DNA from: Gigaspora rosea
Lineage: Eukaryota; Glomeromycota; Glomeromycetes; Diversisporales; Gigasporaceae
Assembly: GCA_003550325.1 (NCBI GenBank)
Contig: QKWP01001140.1
Coordinates: forward strand, 1,802-65,801
DNA: 64,000 nucleotides
Direction: 5' to 3'
Positions 1-11,676 of this stretch are shown piece by piece (position 1 is the stretch's first letter; each line of letters begins with the position of its first letter). The translations under genes and the position numbers were made by a program. The notes beneath the pieces were generated by a model. It was not told the DNA's origin, did not search any database, and worked only from the letters and a program-made list of their open reading frames with translations.

Positions 1-210
1 AATGAGGAATTATCGATTTTACTATTACTTGATAATAAACTTGGTGTTATTAAGATAAATAGTTTCTTTATTAATAATCTAAGATAGGGCTATCCTTAGG
101 TTTCTGTTCCTAAGAAATCCCAGTACAAGATGTATAATAAATATAAAAGAAGTGGGGTATCTTGGTCTAGTTTGACTAAAGGAAATTCTGTGTCTTTAAA
201 TACATTTTAG
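1..210. other. AT-rich sequence, no gene seen
   Basis: No open frame or repeat could be supported here. Confidence 0.4.
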
Positions 211-421
211 AATAAGCGTTATAAGCGTTAATTTACAATGATAAATACTATAATCTACAAGAGCAACATAAGCGTTATAAGCGTTATAAGCGTTATAAGT
301 GTCATAAGCGTTATAAGCGTGATAACTGTTATAAGCGTTATAAGCGTGATAATCGTTATAAGCGTTATAAGCGTGATAATCGTTATAAGCGTTATAAGCA
401 TGATAATCGTTATAAGCGGTA
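211..421. repeat. 9-bp minisatellite (ATAAGCGTT)n
   Basis: The unit ATAAGCGTT and its variants ATAAGCGTG, ATAATCGTT and ATAACTGTT are repeated in tandem from about 268 to 420, with two further units at 211-230. Towards the right the variants form a higher-order 27-bp pattern (two GCG units followed by one ATCG unit). The 69-codon open frame across it (238-447) encodes only an Ile/Ser/Val repeat and is a by-product of the array. Confidence 0.9.
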
Positions 422-766
422 TCAACTATTCTAACCTCTCAAGATAATAATATAATACAATATAATAATAAAATATAATAATAAAAATAAAATAATAAAA
501 TAATAAGGTAATATAATAAGCTATCGTTCTATAACACTAGAACCGCGTTAGCATTAGTCATTAGAAATCGTAATAACCATGCGTTCTATTGAAGTTATAA
601 TTATGTAATTGTGTGTAATATGCGATATAAATAATGTAAAGAAAAAGAAAGATAGTTAGGCTTTCGCTTGCAGTCTAAAAATAAAGAGATAAAAAACTCT
701 CATTTTTGCTTCGTTTAATAAAAAAATCGTCCCAAACCTATCTACCCTTAATAGATACGGTTACAC
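422..766. other. Low-complexity AT-rich stretch, no gene seen
   Basis: It begins with (AATA)-rich simple sequence to about 515. Nothing coding is recognised. Confidence 0.5.
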
Positions 767-1002
767 CCAGTGTCTGAAATTTGGTTGCGGAGTCTGCGAA
801 CTGCAACAAATTTTAAATTTCCGCAACCAAAATCTGAAGTGCATATGTAAATTCCGCACAAAAAATTTGCAAATTTTACTAATAAATTTTGATTAAATGC
901 TTATATGCGCAACTAAATTTTTATAAATTCTTATAATCCGCAACTATTTTTTTATTTAGTTGCAGCCCGCAACTAATTTAAAAATTGAATTTCAGATACT
1001 GG
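767..1002. mobile_element. Palindromic MITE, 236 bp
   Basis: The ends are inverted copies: CCAGTGTCTGAAATT at 767-781 and its complement, with one mismatch, at 988-1002. The interior carries several copies of CCGCAAC(T/C) and its complement GTTGCGG in both orientations and has no coding capacity. A clean target-site duplication was not found. This is a non-autonomous DNA transposon; the superfamily is unknown. Confidence 0.65.
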
Positions 1003-1776
1003 TAATACCTCCTACTATGACGCACTCTAGGCATTTAACAAAAATAGAAAGTGTGAAAACTTTCCAAAGAAAATTACCAAAATAACTCATATCTTGCATT
1101 ATTATGAGTTTACGGCGATATTTTGAGACAAAGGGCAATTTACCTAGCTTAATTATTACAATATTATAAAGTTGTTAATATATTATGTGAGGTGCACATT
1201 ATTTCGAGAATCTTAGAAGCGTTATTTTGAAATTAAGTCGCCATTTTTAAAGAATCTGAAATAATTTCCTGGTAATTGCTTCGTGGCTTTACGTATATAA
1301 TAACGCATAATTTCATTAAACCCTATTAACCCCAATTTTATAATAGCGTAACAATGATAAAATAGGTTCTTTATGAAAATCTATTATGAGCTCGTACTGC
1401 TTATCACAGTAGCCTTTCAAATTCAAATTCTCTAAAGCAAACTGTAACGTGATCTAATCAAAATGATCAATTAATAAATTAAATTGTGTGACTTAAAAAA
1501 TACAGCAAAGCTTTGACGACAGTTAATTTTTTAATTTGTTGATGCGTAAATAAAATGTTTAATTAGGAGATCAATATATTAATTAGTTTAAGATAGCGAT
1601 GGGCAAAGATTTACTTAAGTCACATGCAAATACGTATGTACGTATTATTAGAAATCGCCTCATTGCATGATTTAATTTTTTAGTAATAAGTAATTCCCTT
1701 TCCCATAACTTGTGTGCAATGTATATGGCTATTATTTTCCACATTCAGTAATAATCGCCGAATTTGTTTATTTCGA
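1003..1776. other. No gene seen
   Basis: AT-rich sequence without a supported gene or a clear repeat. Confidence 0.4.
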
Positions 1777-1779
1777 TTA

Positions 1780-2032
1780 GGTTGTTTGAAGTTAATTTTT
1801 TGGTTAACATCACTCCCAACTGAAGTCTCCCCCACCTCCCCCGAAAACGAACAGCCAATCAAAATGCTGGATGATTCTCACCAGTCACCTGATTTATATC
1901 AACCAATGAAATTGGCCCATCTTTGTTCATTTTTATATGTTCGTTTCATATGTTCGATTCATTTTACCTCCCTCCCCCCTCCCGAGAGTTCTGGAAAAGT
2001 GATATTAACCAAAGAATCAACTTCAAACAGCC
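1780..2032. mobile_element. PIF/Harbinger-like MITE, copy 1
   Basis: Inverted ends of about 34 bp start GGTTGTTTGAAG at 1780 and GGCTGTTTGAAG on the other strand at 2032. They are flanked by a direct TTA at 1777-1779 and 2033-2035. A 3-bp TTA/TAA duplication with G-rich ends is the signature of PIF/Harbinger elements. The interior is about 70 per cent alike by eye to the copy at 23092-23323. The open frames on both strands (1680-1862, 1714-2076) follow from its symmetry and are not genes. Confidence 0.8.
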
Positions 2033-2035
2033 TTA

Positions 2036-3289
2036 GTTTTAAAACGGAAAAAGAGATATCACTGTATTATTATTAAGGATCTATGTTTTTGCCAGATTCT
2101 TTTTTCCTTATTTGTTTGTGCGGCGTAATTCTTTTTTCCTGTTGTGCTTATATTGTGTAATGTTATTTCTGTTTATGTTTATGCTGAGTAATAGTTTCTA
2201 CGTGAGATCGACAGGCTTAATTTCCTTCTAATTCCATAAAAAGAAATTTTTGTTTTTCATTTTTATAGTTACTTAGATACTGATCAGAACAGTTCAGATC
2301 TGATACGATTCAGATTCTGATACGATTCAGGGATCTAGAAGTTACTATCGGTATGTTTCATGTGTGCGCAATGTCAAGTTGATGTGAATAGGAACTTTCT
2401 CGTCATTTTTTGAATGATTTGGCCTTGATTTGTACTTTGTTTTTTATTTATTTGACTTTGTGCGCTTTTTTACTCTGGATTTTTTGCCGGTTTGATTAAT
2501 TGATAATCAGTGATCGTCAAAGCTTGTAGCGAAAGACTTGAGGTGAGCATCAGTGATATGTGCTTAATTGTTACATGATCAATGTTATGAAAATCACATT
2601 GGATATTAATGTTTGCATAATTTATAATATGTGACGATTAAGCAAACATGACTGCTAGGTGCGAGATGCCCATCTTTACAAAAGACTTTAGTGAAAGCTC
2701 ATTAATTACTTCCATCTGAGTTACCCGTATTTGTATTATTAGCCAATGAAATTTTTTTAATTAATTAATTTAATAAATAAAATCACTGATAATTAATAAA
2801 TCACTAGTAAGATAAATTTTAAGGTGACGCTTTTTTTAGTTGGTTTGTTGTTATTGGAGAAAAAAAAGGCGTGATTTGAATGCTACTTAACTTGTCATCT
2901 AACCTGGTATTCAACACTATTACTTGATTTTGCAGATATGCATATCTGTGAATTCATGGGTGGTATTGATTGGCAGATGATTAACAGGTTGAGTGTAGAA
3001 ATGGGAAAAATGCGCATTAATGCACATTAATTATGATACCGTATGATAAAAATTTTTTAATTTTTATCTTTATTATTGATAATATATCTAAATAAAGATA
3101 CTACATATTGAAACTAAAATCAGATTTTGCCTATATATATAAATTTTTACAAATTAGCAAATTGTAATCTTAATCGTTGCTTATCTTATATAATTTGACA
3201 TCTGACCTGTAGCTCTGCCATGGGAGCTTTGTATAAAATTTTAGAAAATTAATTAAAATCTGTAAATTCGCATTATATAATATTCATAA
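2036..3289. other. No gene seen
   Basis: AT-rich. There is a short direct repeat of GATACGATTCAG near 2306-2328. Nothing coding is recognised. Confidence 0.4.
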
Positions 3290-3640
3290 ATATGTTGAGT
3301 TAGTTTGCATTGAATTGCACAAAGAAATCCTGTTACTGAACATACTATTCTATTAACTACAGTATATTGTTAAGATTGAGTTAGTTTGATTAAAATTATG
3401 TTATTATAAAATTCTGCTACAGAATCCACTCTATTTTAGTATGGTTGAGCCAGTTTTTATTAGAATTATTGTGATTTTATTATGAGTTTTTATAAGAATT
3501 CTATTAAAAATTTGTTCGCTATACCAGTAATTCAATATATAGTGGGTTGGTTTGAATTAGTATAAGCTAACTATAAAAAGTTTGTTACAAAGCTCATTAC
3601 TCCAATAACAAATAGCATGCAGCTTAGTTTTATTGGTGAA
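3290..3640 (-). repeat. Reverse-oriented segment of the ~110-bp satellite
   Basis: Read on the minus strand, about three degenerate units show the same landmarks as the 26960-31020 array: AACTAACTCAA-like, TACTGTG-like, AGAATAG-like and TTCTGTAACAG-like blocks in the same order. Similarity was judged by eye and is low. Confidence 0.55.
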
Positions 3641-3887
3641 TGCCAATTATTAAAATAAATGTTACAAAGAGAAAACCTTATATTGCTATATTAGTTTTAG
3701 CACATTGATAACCTTTTGAACATAACCGTAATTTTATTGGTTTGTAGATCAACATAAAACTACGAGTCACTGAGAAAATTAGTTGATTATCAGATAATCT
3801 GGGCGGCAAAAATTCCGCCAAAAATTCTAGAAATCAATCATCTAAATATTTGGTTGAATGTAACTTTGTTTGATATTCGTCAATATA
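3641..3887. other. No gene seen
   Basis: AT-rich, without a supported feature. Confidence 0.35.
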
Positions 3888-4008
3888 TTCCCTATTTTTT
3901 TATTAATATATTCACTATTTTTTTATTAATATATTCACTATTTTTTTTATTAATATATTCACTATTTATTTTTTTTATTAATATATTCACTACTTTTTTA
4001 TTAATCAT
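3888..4008. repeat. Minisatellite, ~26-bp unit
   Basis: About four and a half tandem copies of a unit made of TATTTTTTTATTAATATATTCAC, with variable T-run length. The frame 3854-4081 across it is a low-complexity Phe/Ile/Tyr string and not a gene. Confidence 0.85.
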
Positions 4009-4713
4009 ATGTTTTATCTATAGTAGAGCATTTGTCGTGTTCTTGCACTTGTTCTTGCACTTTTACTTATTCTTGAACTAAAGACCATTATACAAAACGT
4101 TTTTCAAATTCGTGAACTTTTTAGCCCAAAATAGTTTGTAAATATTAGGCAATCAAACAACAACAACAAAAGTAATTTGGGAAAATTCACGTTCACGATA
4201 TTGTGTCGTTTAAGGACGTTAATAAGGGCATTAAAAAATGATATAATAATTACTCGAATGTTATAATAATTACTCGACCATGATAATAGTCATAATCATC
4301 TTGCGTATTTCTGTTAGTTTTCCTATCTTTATGTCACATTTTTTGGATACGACCAATCAAAAATATTAAAGCGAACAGACTCAGAATTGAAGCATATAGA
4401 TAGATTAGAATGTTAATTATACTTATTTTATATTTAATTTTTCTATATAAAATTTTGATGGGATAAAATGCGTATGATTCGGAAACATGTGCATTAATGC
4501 GCATTCATGCGCATGATTGAGGAATCATGTGCACGCATGAAACCCATCTCTATGTTAGGCTAATCCAGAATATTCAAAGTTTGCACTCTTTTTATTGGCT
4601 ATTTCTTCTTAAAGAGTTTGTATTACTCACTAAAATAAGTGCATGCCCCTAACTTATTTAGGTGAATGCCACAAAAATACCCTAAGTTAACTATTCTTCA
4701 AACTCTCCTATTA
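4009..4713. other. No gene seen
   Basis: It contains a cluster of GTGCATTAATGCGCAT-like sequence (4490-4535) that also occurs near 3010-3030, apparently a small dispersed repeat. Nothing coding. Confidence 0.4.
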
Positions 4714-4792
4714 CAGCTGATTTCAAAATTAGTGGGACACGTGAGAAAATTTTTGTTGATCTGCAGTAATTCTGTAATTACATATCACGATA

Positions 4793-4873
4793 TTGATTGT
4801 TTTGATTTTCGGACTGATCCGGGATGGTTTGTTACAAAGCATCCCGGATCAGTCCGAAAATCAAAACAATCAA
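4793..4873. mobile_element. Perfect hairpin insert, 81 bp, TA-flanked
   Basis: Two 34-bp arms (4793-4826 and 4840-4873) are perfect inverted copies around a 13-bp loop, with TA on both sides. It sits in the middle of MITE A. A related arm (TTTTCGGACTGATTCGGGAT) occurs at about 17009-17028. It is a minimal fold-back element; perfect arms suggest that it is recent. Confidence 0.75.
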
Positions 4874-6157
4874 TACCGTCGGACAAAAATTATATTATCG
4901 AAAAACTATAAAATTTTCGGTAAATGTAATTACTGAAAATTTACTGCGGATTAGGGCTTCTCATTTTCTGCGGCAACTAACTCCAAAATCCATATGCATT
5001 ATCTGTTCAATTATGCGAAATTATGCAATAAATTTTTTAAAAATATGCAACAAATTATGCGAATTTGATAAATATATGCATTTATAGATAGAATTATGCG
5101 ATCACTTTATATGTGAATTGTCATAATACTGTTGGCCCTCCCCAAACCGGTACGCATGGTGGGCAGGTTTTGTATCGGCTTTGGGAGGTTATCGGATTTG
5201 AAAAAATCACGTGACAAGTCGATCACTAATCTACCAATCAAATTACGGAACCAAGATTATGTGTGGTAAGACCCATGGCATATATGCATAAATTCAAGCA
5301 AATTGCTACTCTTCATACTGGTTAATTTATACAGTATATGATGATAATTGCTTCATCATATGCATAATTCGCTCAGACTTGCACAGGTTCTGCAACATTT
5401 TACACATCTATCGCTTACCTAATGTGTTTTCCCTAACCGTCACCTCTACACATCATCGTCCTGATATACACAAAATTCAGTTAAACTTGTACAGTTACTA
5501 CTTCGATTGGAACATAATTCGCTATAATTTCCAAATGGGGCATGGGGGCACAATCGTAGATCTATGTGAAATCCTATCAGAACTACATCCCAGCAGGTTT
5601 CTGCCAGCCTCAATTTCAAATGGGCCCGGGATTACAATAAACAAATATAAAAAAAAAAGAAATATAGCAGAAAGAAATATAACGATAACTAATACTGTAC
5701 TTAAGAAAAGAAAATAAAGCAGGTAGGTCACGGGAAACTGTGACACCGTTACATACCTTTTTTTACCCATAGTATGGTTTTACCTGATAAAGTTTGAAGC
5801 TGGTTTGTATTACCAACGATGAATTAATTAGAGAATTAAAATAGAAGGGTGATGCACTAAAACAAAATTAGATGCAGAACGTGTTTACATTCTTAAAAAT
5901 GTCAATTGAATTTTAGTTAGCTTCGAATTCGTGAGAAAGAATTATGCGATATTAATGATATTTCACAAGCACAATAATAATAATAACGATTAATAACTAG
6001 AATAATAATTTCTTATTTTAAAAACTATACTGATACCATACCAATTTCTGACCCCAATAATACAGTATATAATACCGGATCAGTATTGTATAGATTTTAA
6101 TAAATAAAAAAAATAAATTAAAATAAAATAAAATGATAAAACAAAAAAAGGATATTA

Positions 6158-6296
6158 CAGCTGTTTTGAAAAATAGTGGGACACGTGATAAAATTTTTGA
6201 TGATCGTCAGTTGATTTTTGGTAATTATTATTACCGAAAATTTTTCGCGAGTGTCGGTAATTATGTTTTTCGGCCGTAACACAATTTTTGGTATAT
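6158..6296 (+). repeat. Left terminal inverted repeat of C
   Basis: 139 bp beginning CAGCTGTTTTG, about 95 per cent identical (7 mismatches by eye) to the inverted right repeat. It contains an internal palindrome GGTAATTATTATTACC. The two repeats diverge abruptly after GGTATAT. Confidence 0.9.
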
Positions 6297-6337
6297 AATA
6301 TATGATCTACATTTACACAACTTAAGTTAGTTATATC

Positions 6338-7498
6338 ATGACAAAACTTTCAAAACATATTCGTTGGCAAATAGTCGAAAAAAACTTAGATGGTTTACCA
6401 ATTCGTACAATCGCTAGACACCTAGGTGTTTGTAAATCTTCTGTAGGTCGGGTCCTCAAGCAATTTCAGCAGTATGGTTGTGTTGAAGAACTTCCAGCGC
6501 TTATAGGAAGGCCACGATTATTTACTACAAATGACCTGAAGTATCTTGAAACCTTGTTAAAAGAAAAGCCTGATTGGTATTTGTATGAGTTACAATCACA
6601 AATGGAGCTTTGGTTAGGTCGTAATATTTGTCTCTCAACAATCTGGAAAGCAATACATATTCTTGGATATACACATAAACAGGTATAATTTAAAATAATT
6701 TTAGTAAACAGTTTATATATATTACATTTTTAAATTAATTTTATATTAGTTATCAAAACTTGCGAAAGAAAGAAATGAAATTGATGAAGGAATTTTGTTA
6801 TAAGGAGGTCACAATATACACCCAATCAGTTGGTTTTCTCAGATGAATCAGCCGATGATAGAAGAACCTCTCACGTCGTTATGGTTAGAGTTTTTCAGGA
6901 CATCGTGCACGAAAATTTACATTTTTTGTTCGAAAAAAACGATTTACTATTGAGGGTGCATTATGTATTAATGGTCTTTTAGCATATAGTATTCAGGAGG
7001 GCTCTATGAATGCTCAAGATTATGAAAATTTTATTGAAAATGTTTTAGTAAGTAAATTTTATTAAATTTATATATAAAATAAATAGATAAATAAAGTAAT
7101 CTATATTAAATATAAATTATATAGTTACCAAAAATGAACCCATTTCTTGAGCGATTTAGCGTATTAGTTTTAGACAATGCAATTATACATAAAGGACAAC
7201 GTTTACGTGATTTATGTCAAGAAAAAGGTGTTAAATTGGAATTTTTACCACCTTATTCACCTGATTATAATCCTGTAAGTAATAAAACTTTAATAATTTC
7301 TATTTATTATTTAATATTAATTAAATCATATTTATACAGATTGAACAAGCCTTTTTTTATATTAAGAATTATTTACGCCAAAATTGGGAATGGGCAGAGT
7401 CAGTAGAAGACCCTTTAGAGGTTTTAGATCTTACCTGTATGACAATTAGTACAAATTTAGCTCGTGCATGTTTTCAACATAGTGGATATTTGCGATAA
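6338..7498 (+). pseudogene. Tc1/mariner-IS630-like DDE transposase, broken
   Basis: It would cut and rejoin the ends of C. Exons are 6338-6682, 6750-7047, 7125-7274 and 7340-7498, with GT-AG introns of 65-77 bp. Exon 1 encodes a helix-turn-helix domain (residues ~8-60, IARHLGVCKSSVGRVLKQF) and a second DNA-binding half. The catalytic triad is visible: SDES in exon 2, VLDNAIIH in exon 3, and the Glu of NP-IEQAF across the last intron. An in-frame TAA at 6801 and frame changes between 6803 and 6910 break it. The ATG at 6338 lies 41 bp inside the terminal repeat and opens the HTH domain. Confidence 0.88.
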
Positions 7499-7709
7499 TA
7501 TTTTATTTTTTAATAAAATTTATAGAAGAAATTTTATTTTGATTGATTATAATAATTGAATATTTGAATATACTAATTTTTTACTTAATATATTTATTGA
7601 ATATTCACTGAATATATATGTAATTTATTGAATGATTAATACGCTATATGTTAGAGAAGTTATACAAGAATTCACGAAAATATTTCTAAAATACTAAAAT
7701 ACTATAAAG

Positions 7710-9216
7710 TAGTGCTCCTAGGTCTGGTCTGGGTCTGGTCCAGTCTGAGTCTGGTCCGGGATCAGACCAGACTCAGACTCTAAATTTTACTAATTTCAGA
7801 CTTCAGACCAGACTCAGACTCAATTGTGAGTTCGGTCCGGGTCTGGCCCGAAGTCTGCAAACTAGTCTGAGTTCAAACATATTTATATGTATTTTTTAGT
7901 GCTGAACAAATTTACTTAGTGCATGAAATTAGAATTAATTAGTAAATTTTTCAGAATCATAAGTTTTATAGAATTTTATTAATAAAATTTTACAAAATCT
8001 TATAATTCTCAAGGTTTTCTAATGAATTATAACTTTATGCACTAACTAAATTTGTTCAGCACCTAAAAATACATTAAATCGATAGAGTTATTTTTATTGT
8101 ACTTGAAATCTAGAGCGAAGATGCTTAATTTTGATTTTTTGATCAAAAATCCAAAATTAAGCATCTTATTCCCAAATTTCAAGTAAAATAAAAATAACAC
8201 CACCGTTTTAATGTATTTTAGGTGCTGAACAAATTTAGTTAGTACATAAAGTTAGAATTAATTAGTAAAGTTTTGAGAATCATAAGATTTTGTAAAATTT
8301 TATTAATAAAAGTTTACAAAAATTTATTATTCTCAAAATTTACTAATTAATTCTAACTTCATTTACTACTTAAATTTGTTCAGCATCTAAAAATACATTA
8401 AATTGGCAGAGTTATTTTTACTCTACTTGAAATTTGGAGCGAAGATGCTTAATTTTGGATTTTTGATCAAAAAATCAAAAATTAAGCATCTTCGCTCTAG
8501 ATTTCAAGTACAATAAAAATAACTTTGCCAGTTTAATGTATTTTTAGGTGCTGAACAAATTTAATTAGTGTATAAAGTTAGAATTAATTAGTAACATTTT
8601 GAGAATCATAAGATTTTGTAAACTTTTATTAATAAAATTTTACAAAATCTTATGATTCTCAAAACTTTACTAATTAATTCTAACTTTATATACTAACTAA
8701 ATTTGTTCAGCACCTAAAAATACATTAAAACGGTGGAGTTATTTTTATTTTACTTGAAATTTGGGAATAAGATGCTTAATTTTGGATTTTTGATCAAAAA
8801 ATCAAAATTAAGCATCTTCGCTCTGAATTTCAAGTAAAATAAAAATAACTCTACCGATTTAATGTATTTTTAGGTGTTGAACAAATTTAGCTAGTATATC
8901 AATTTAGAATTAATTAGTAAAGTTTTGAGAATCATAAGATTTTGTAAAATTTTATTAATAAAATTTTATAAAATCTTATGATTCTCAAAAATTTACTAAT
9001 TAATTCTAACTTAATGCACTAAGTAAATTTGTTAAGCACATAAAAATACATATAAATATATTCGAACCCAGACTAGTCTGCAGACTTCAGACAAGACCCA
9101 GACCAAACTCAGACTTGACTAAAAGTCTGAATATAAAAGTCTGAGTCCGGTCTGAAAATTAGACCAGACTCAGACTTGACTAAAGTCTGGTTTGAGTCCG
9201 GTCCGTAGGAGCACTA
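7710..9216. mobile_element. hAT-like non-autonomous element E, 1.5 kb
   Basis: Inverted ends TAGTGCTCCTA (7710 and 9216) are flanked by the perfect 8-bp repeat CTATAAAG (7702-7709 and 9217-9224). Both subterminal regions (7720-7880, 9065-9205) are dense in GTCTGGTC / GACTCAGAC motifs, a pattern seen where hAT transposases bind. There is no gene; the interior is a palindromic array. It lies between the two converging genes of C, so it is the youngest layer of this nest. Confidence 0.88.
7899..9045. repeat. Tandem array of ~325-bp palindromic units
   Basis: The block GTGCTGAACAAATTTA-like starts at about 7899, 8221, 8549 and 8873, giving about 3.5 units. Each unit holds two palindromes: one around TTTTATTAATAAAATTTTAC with arms GAGAATCATAAGATTTTG, and one around TTTTTGATCAAAAA with arms GCGAAGATGCTTAATTTT. 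The arms pair over more than 40 bases. Confidence 0.85.
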
Positions 9217-9485
9217 CTATAAAGCATTTTAAAACACTTAATTATTATAGTTTCAATTATAATTTATTAACAGTTGGACTAATTCTAAATTTGTACATTA
9301 TACAGAAATTGAATTTTTTTATAATTTAAAATTTAGAATACTAGCTTGAAAATAAAATTTCAAATACAGTATTATACGCATTCGAATACTGATTTCTAAC
9401 TTGTTAATTATATTAGAATTATGGTTTGAGAACATCCATAATCTATTTATTTTAATGAATTAATTTGATTAATTATAATAACATA

Positions 9486-11503
9486 CTAATCAAACAAATC
9501 ATCGAATCTAATTTCAGTATCTTCAATTTCTATCCAAATATGTGCATGTTCTTCTACAAATATTTGACTCATTATTTGATCAGGTAAAAAACTTTTTCCA
9601 TCTAATTCTAATGAAGATTTAATAATAAATCGGTTTCCATTCGGCGGACCACTAGGAAATATAAAGTAAGCAAGTCTTGAAAAGTCATATCTTTCGTAAT
9701 ATGAATATTTGCTTTGAATGGTGATTTTTTTTTGGTATGAACTGTAACAGATCGAAGTATTGATGTAATTTCTATAGGCGATGTAGTTTCTATAGGTAAT
9801 GTAATAACATTTTCTAATAAAATTTTTATAAATATAAAATATTAATTAATAAATTAATTTGTAATAGTTATTTCACATTTTAGGATATCATTAAACACCA
9901 CAGGTCAGCTGAGATATTATGCAGTATTGTGGCATAGCCACAATGATGCATGATATCGAGACTGATTCAGGATGTTTCATGATATCGACGACAAATACAT
10001 GTAATAAACATAAATTATTAAATTATACATATACCGTTAGGTATTACATTTGTATTACTTAAAGGACGATTTGATGTTGGGTATCGATATTTAGATTTAT
10101 CAAACAATGGTGAATTTGGAGGAGTTCTTTCATCAACGCCTTTCATTTTAGTAAGCTTTTTATAAAAATAATTAATATTTTAATTTATAATATTCTATTA
10201 TAATTACTAATAACTTACAATTGCACGCGCCCATAATGTTATTGCTTCGCTATCTAACTTTAAATGCCGACCATCCTCTGAAATTAAACATCCTTGAATA
10301 TGTATAGAACAAGCTGGAAGATTGTTGTAAATATTTTTTTTAATAGTATTTAAAGTGTTTAGAGTATTTGAATCTGTTTCAAGTGTCTAATAATTTAAAT
10401 AAATATAATTTAATTTTATAATTATTAATTAATTTAAATATATAAAAAATAACTTACACGAATTCTTTTATTTAATTGGTTTGATTCTTCATCCTCATTT
10501 AAGCGATTGTGTGTATTTTTATTTTTTGGTTCTTGATAAACACATAATTGTAAATTTTTTTTACGCTTTATCTCAGCAACAAATGCCATAATAGCACCAT
10601 CAGACTTTAAATCATAGTGATCTGCTTTAGAAGTACTTGAAATCTGATAACAAATACGGCCAAGTTCAATTTTGCCCCATTGTTTAGGAAGTGTACGTGA
10701 CAAAATTTCTTCTTCAATATTGCCAAAAGTCTTTATATTATCAGGATTAAATGGAATAGCCAATGCGCCATCTAACTTTTTATGAGGTTTTTCAAATTTA
10801 TTATAACACACTAATGTAATAAATACTATATACAATAAACAATTATAATAAATAAATCAAATTAAAATATTATATATAAAATATATCAAATACAGGTATA
10901 TTTATTATATTTTATTACCATCTGGTGTTTTTGTTACGGGAACTTCTACTTCAACTATTTTATCAATAATAGGTAAGTTAGATGATTCAGAAAATTTTGG
11001 TATAAAAGAACAATCTGGAAGTTGTTCAGTTGTTAAATCTATAGTTTCAATGGATTCATCTATAGGGTTAATATTTTCATTTAATTCATGTTGACTTTCT
11101 TTTTGATCTAAAATTATATAAATATAATTATAATGATAGTTATAATGTACAATAAATTACAAATAAAAAAAACTTTACCAGTTTTATATTCTTTAAGACA
11201 ATTCAAGCAAATATTAACAAAATTTTGCGTTGAAATATCAACTTTAGATATATTGTTTTGGAACCAATCCACGAACTCTTGATCATATTTTTTTTTCTGT
11301 TTATTAGCTCCGGTACGTGTAATATGTTTATTACGAAAATCTAGTTTATATTCACTACCCTTCTTGCTTTTTCGACAAAGCTCTATAGGTTGACAAAGAC
11401 AATCTTCACCATAGACTTTCAAGCATACAAAACATACAAAGCAGATAGGACAAGCATTAGAACGATAACTAAGTAAAGGTAAATGTTGTGACATTGTGTT
11501 CAT
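9486..11503 (-). pseudogene. Companion gene of transposon C, six exons, unknown function
   Basis: Not a family I recognise. Exons (minus) are 11503-11179, 11107-10919, 10825-10458, 10386-10219, 10155-10035 and 9813-9486, joined by GT-AG introns of 71, 93, 71, 63 and 221 bp. The reading frame carries through every junction, about 499 codons. The N-terminus is cysteine-rich (CPICFVCFVC, then CLC and CLNCL) and may bind zinc. The middle is acidic. Later parts include ACSIHIQGC and DGRHLKLDSEAITLWARAI. One base appears to be missing in a T-run near 9660, shifting the frame before the last ~55 codons (SGPPNGNRF... to RFDDLFD-stop), so the copy is probably dead, unless this is a sequencing error. 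The long last intron holds a small inverted repeat (about 9925-9955). The start ATG is 35 bp inside the right repeat of C. Confidence 0.7.
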
Positions 11504-11537
11504 GTTACATACTAAATTGTTTAGTTGAACCCAATAA

Positions 11538-11676
11538 ATATACCGAAAATTGTGTTACGGCCGAAAAACATAATTACCGACACCCGCAAAAAATTTTCGG
11601 TAATAATAATTACCGAAAATCCACTGACGATCATCAAAAATTTTATCACGTGTCCCACTTTTTTTCAACACAGCTG
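11538..11676 (-). repeat. Right terminal inverted repeat of C
   Basis: Inverted copy of 6158-6296. The companion gene begins 35 bp inside it. Confidence 0.9.

Larger units (their letters stand above)
6158..11676. mobile_element. Two-gene Tc1/mariner (IS630-like) transposon C
   Basis: A 5.5-kb element (about 4.0 kb without insert E) bounded by 139-bp inverted repeats and by TA on both sides (6156-6157, 11677-11678). Just inside the left repeat a DDE transposase gene starts (6338, plus). Just inside the right repeat an unrelated six-exon gene starts (11503, minus). The two genes converge. Because the repeats are nearly identical, both genes probably use the same promoter sequence; that is an inference. 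Most Tc1/mariner elements carry only a transposase, so the second gene is unusual. Confidence 0.85.

Noticed and set aside
238..447. 69-codon open frame of Ile/Ser/Val repeats
   Set aside because: It is the translation of the 9-bp minisatellite and has no independent support.
3854..4081. 75-codon hydrophobic frame, possible small membrane protein
   Set aside because: It is produced by the 26-bp T-rich tandem repeat.
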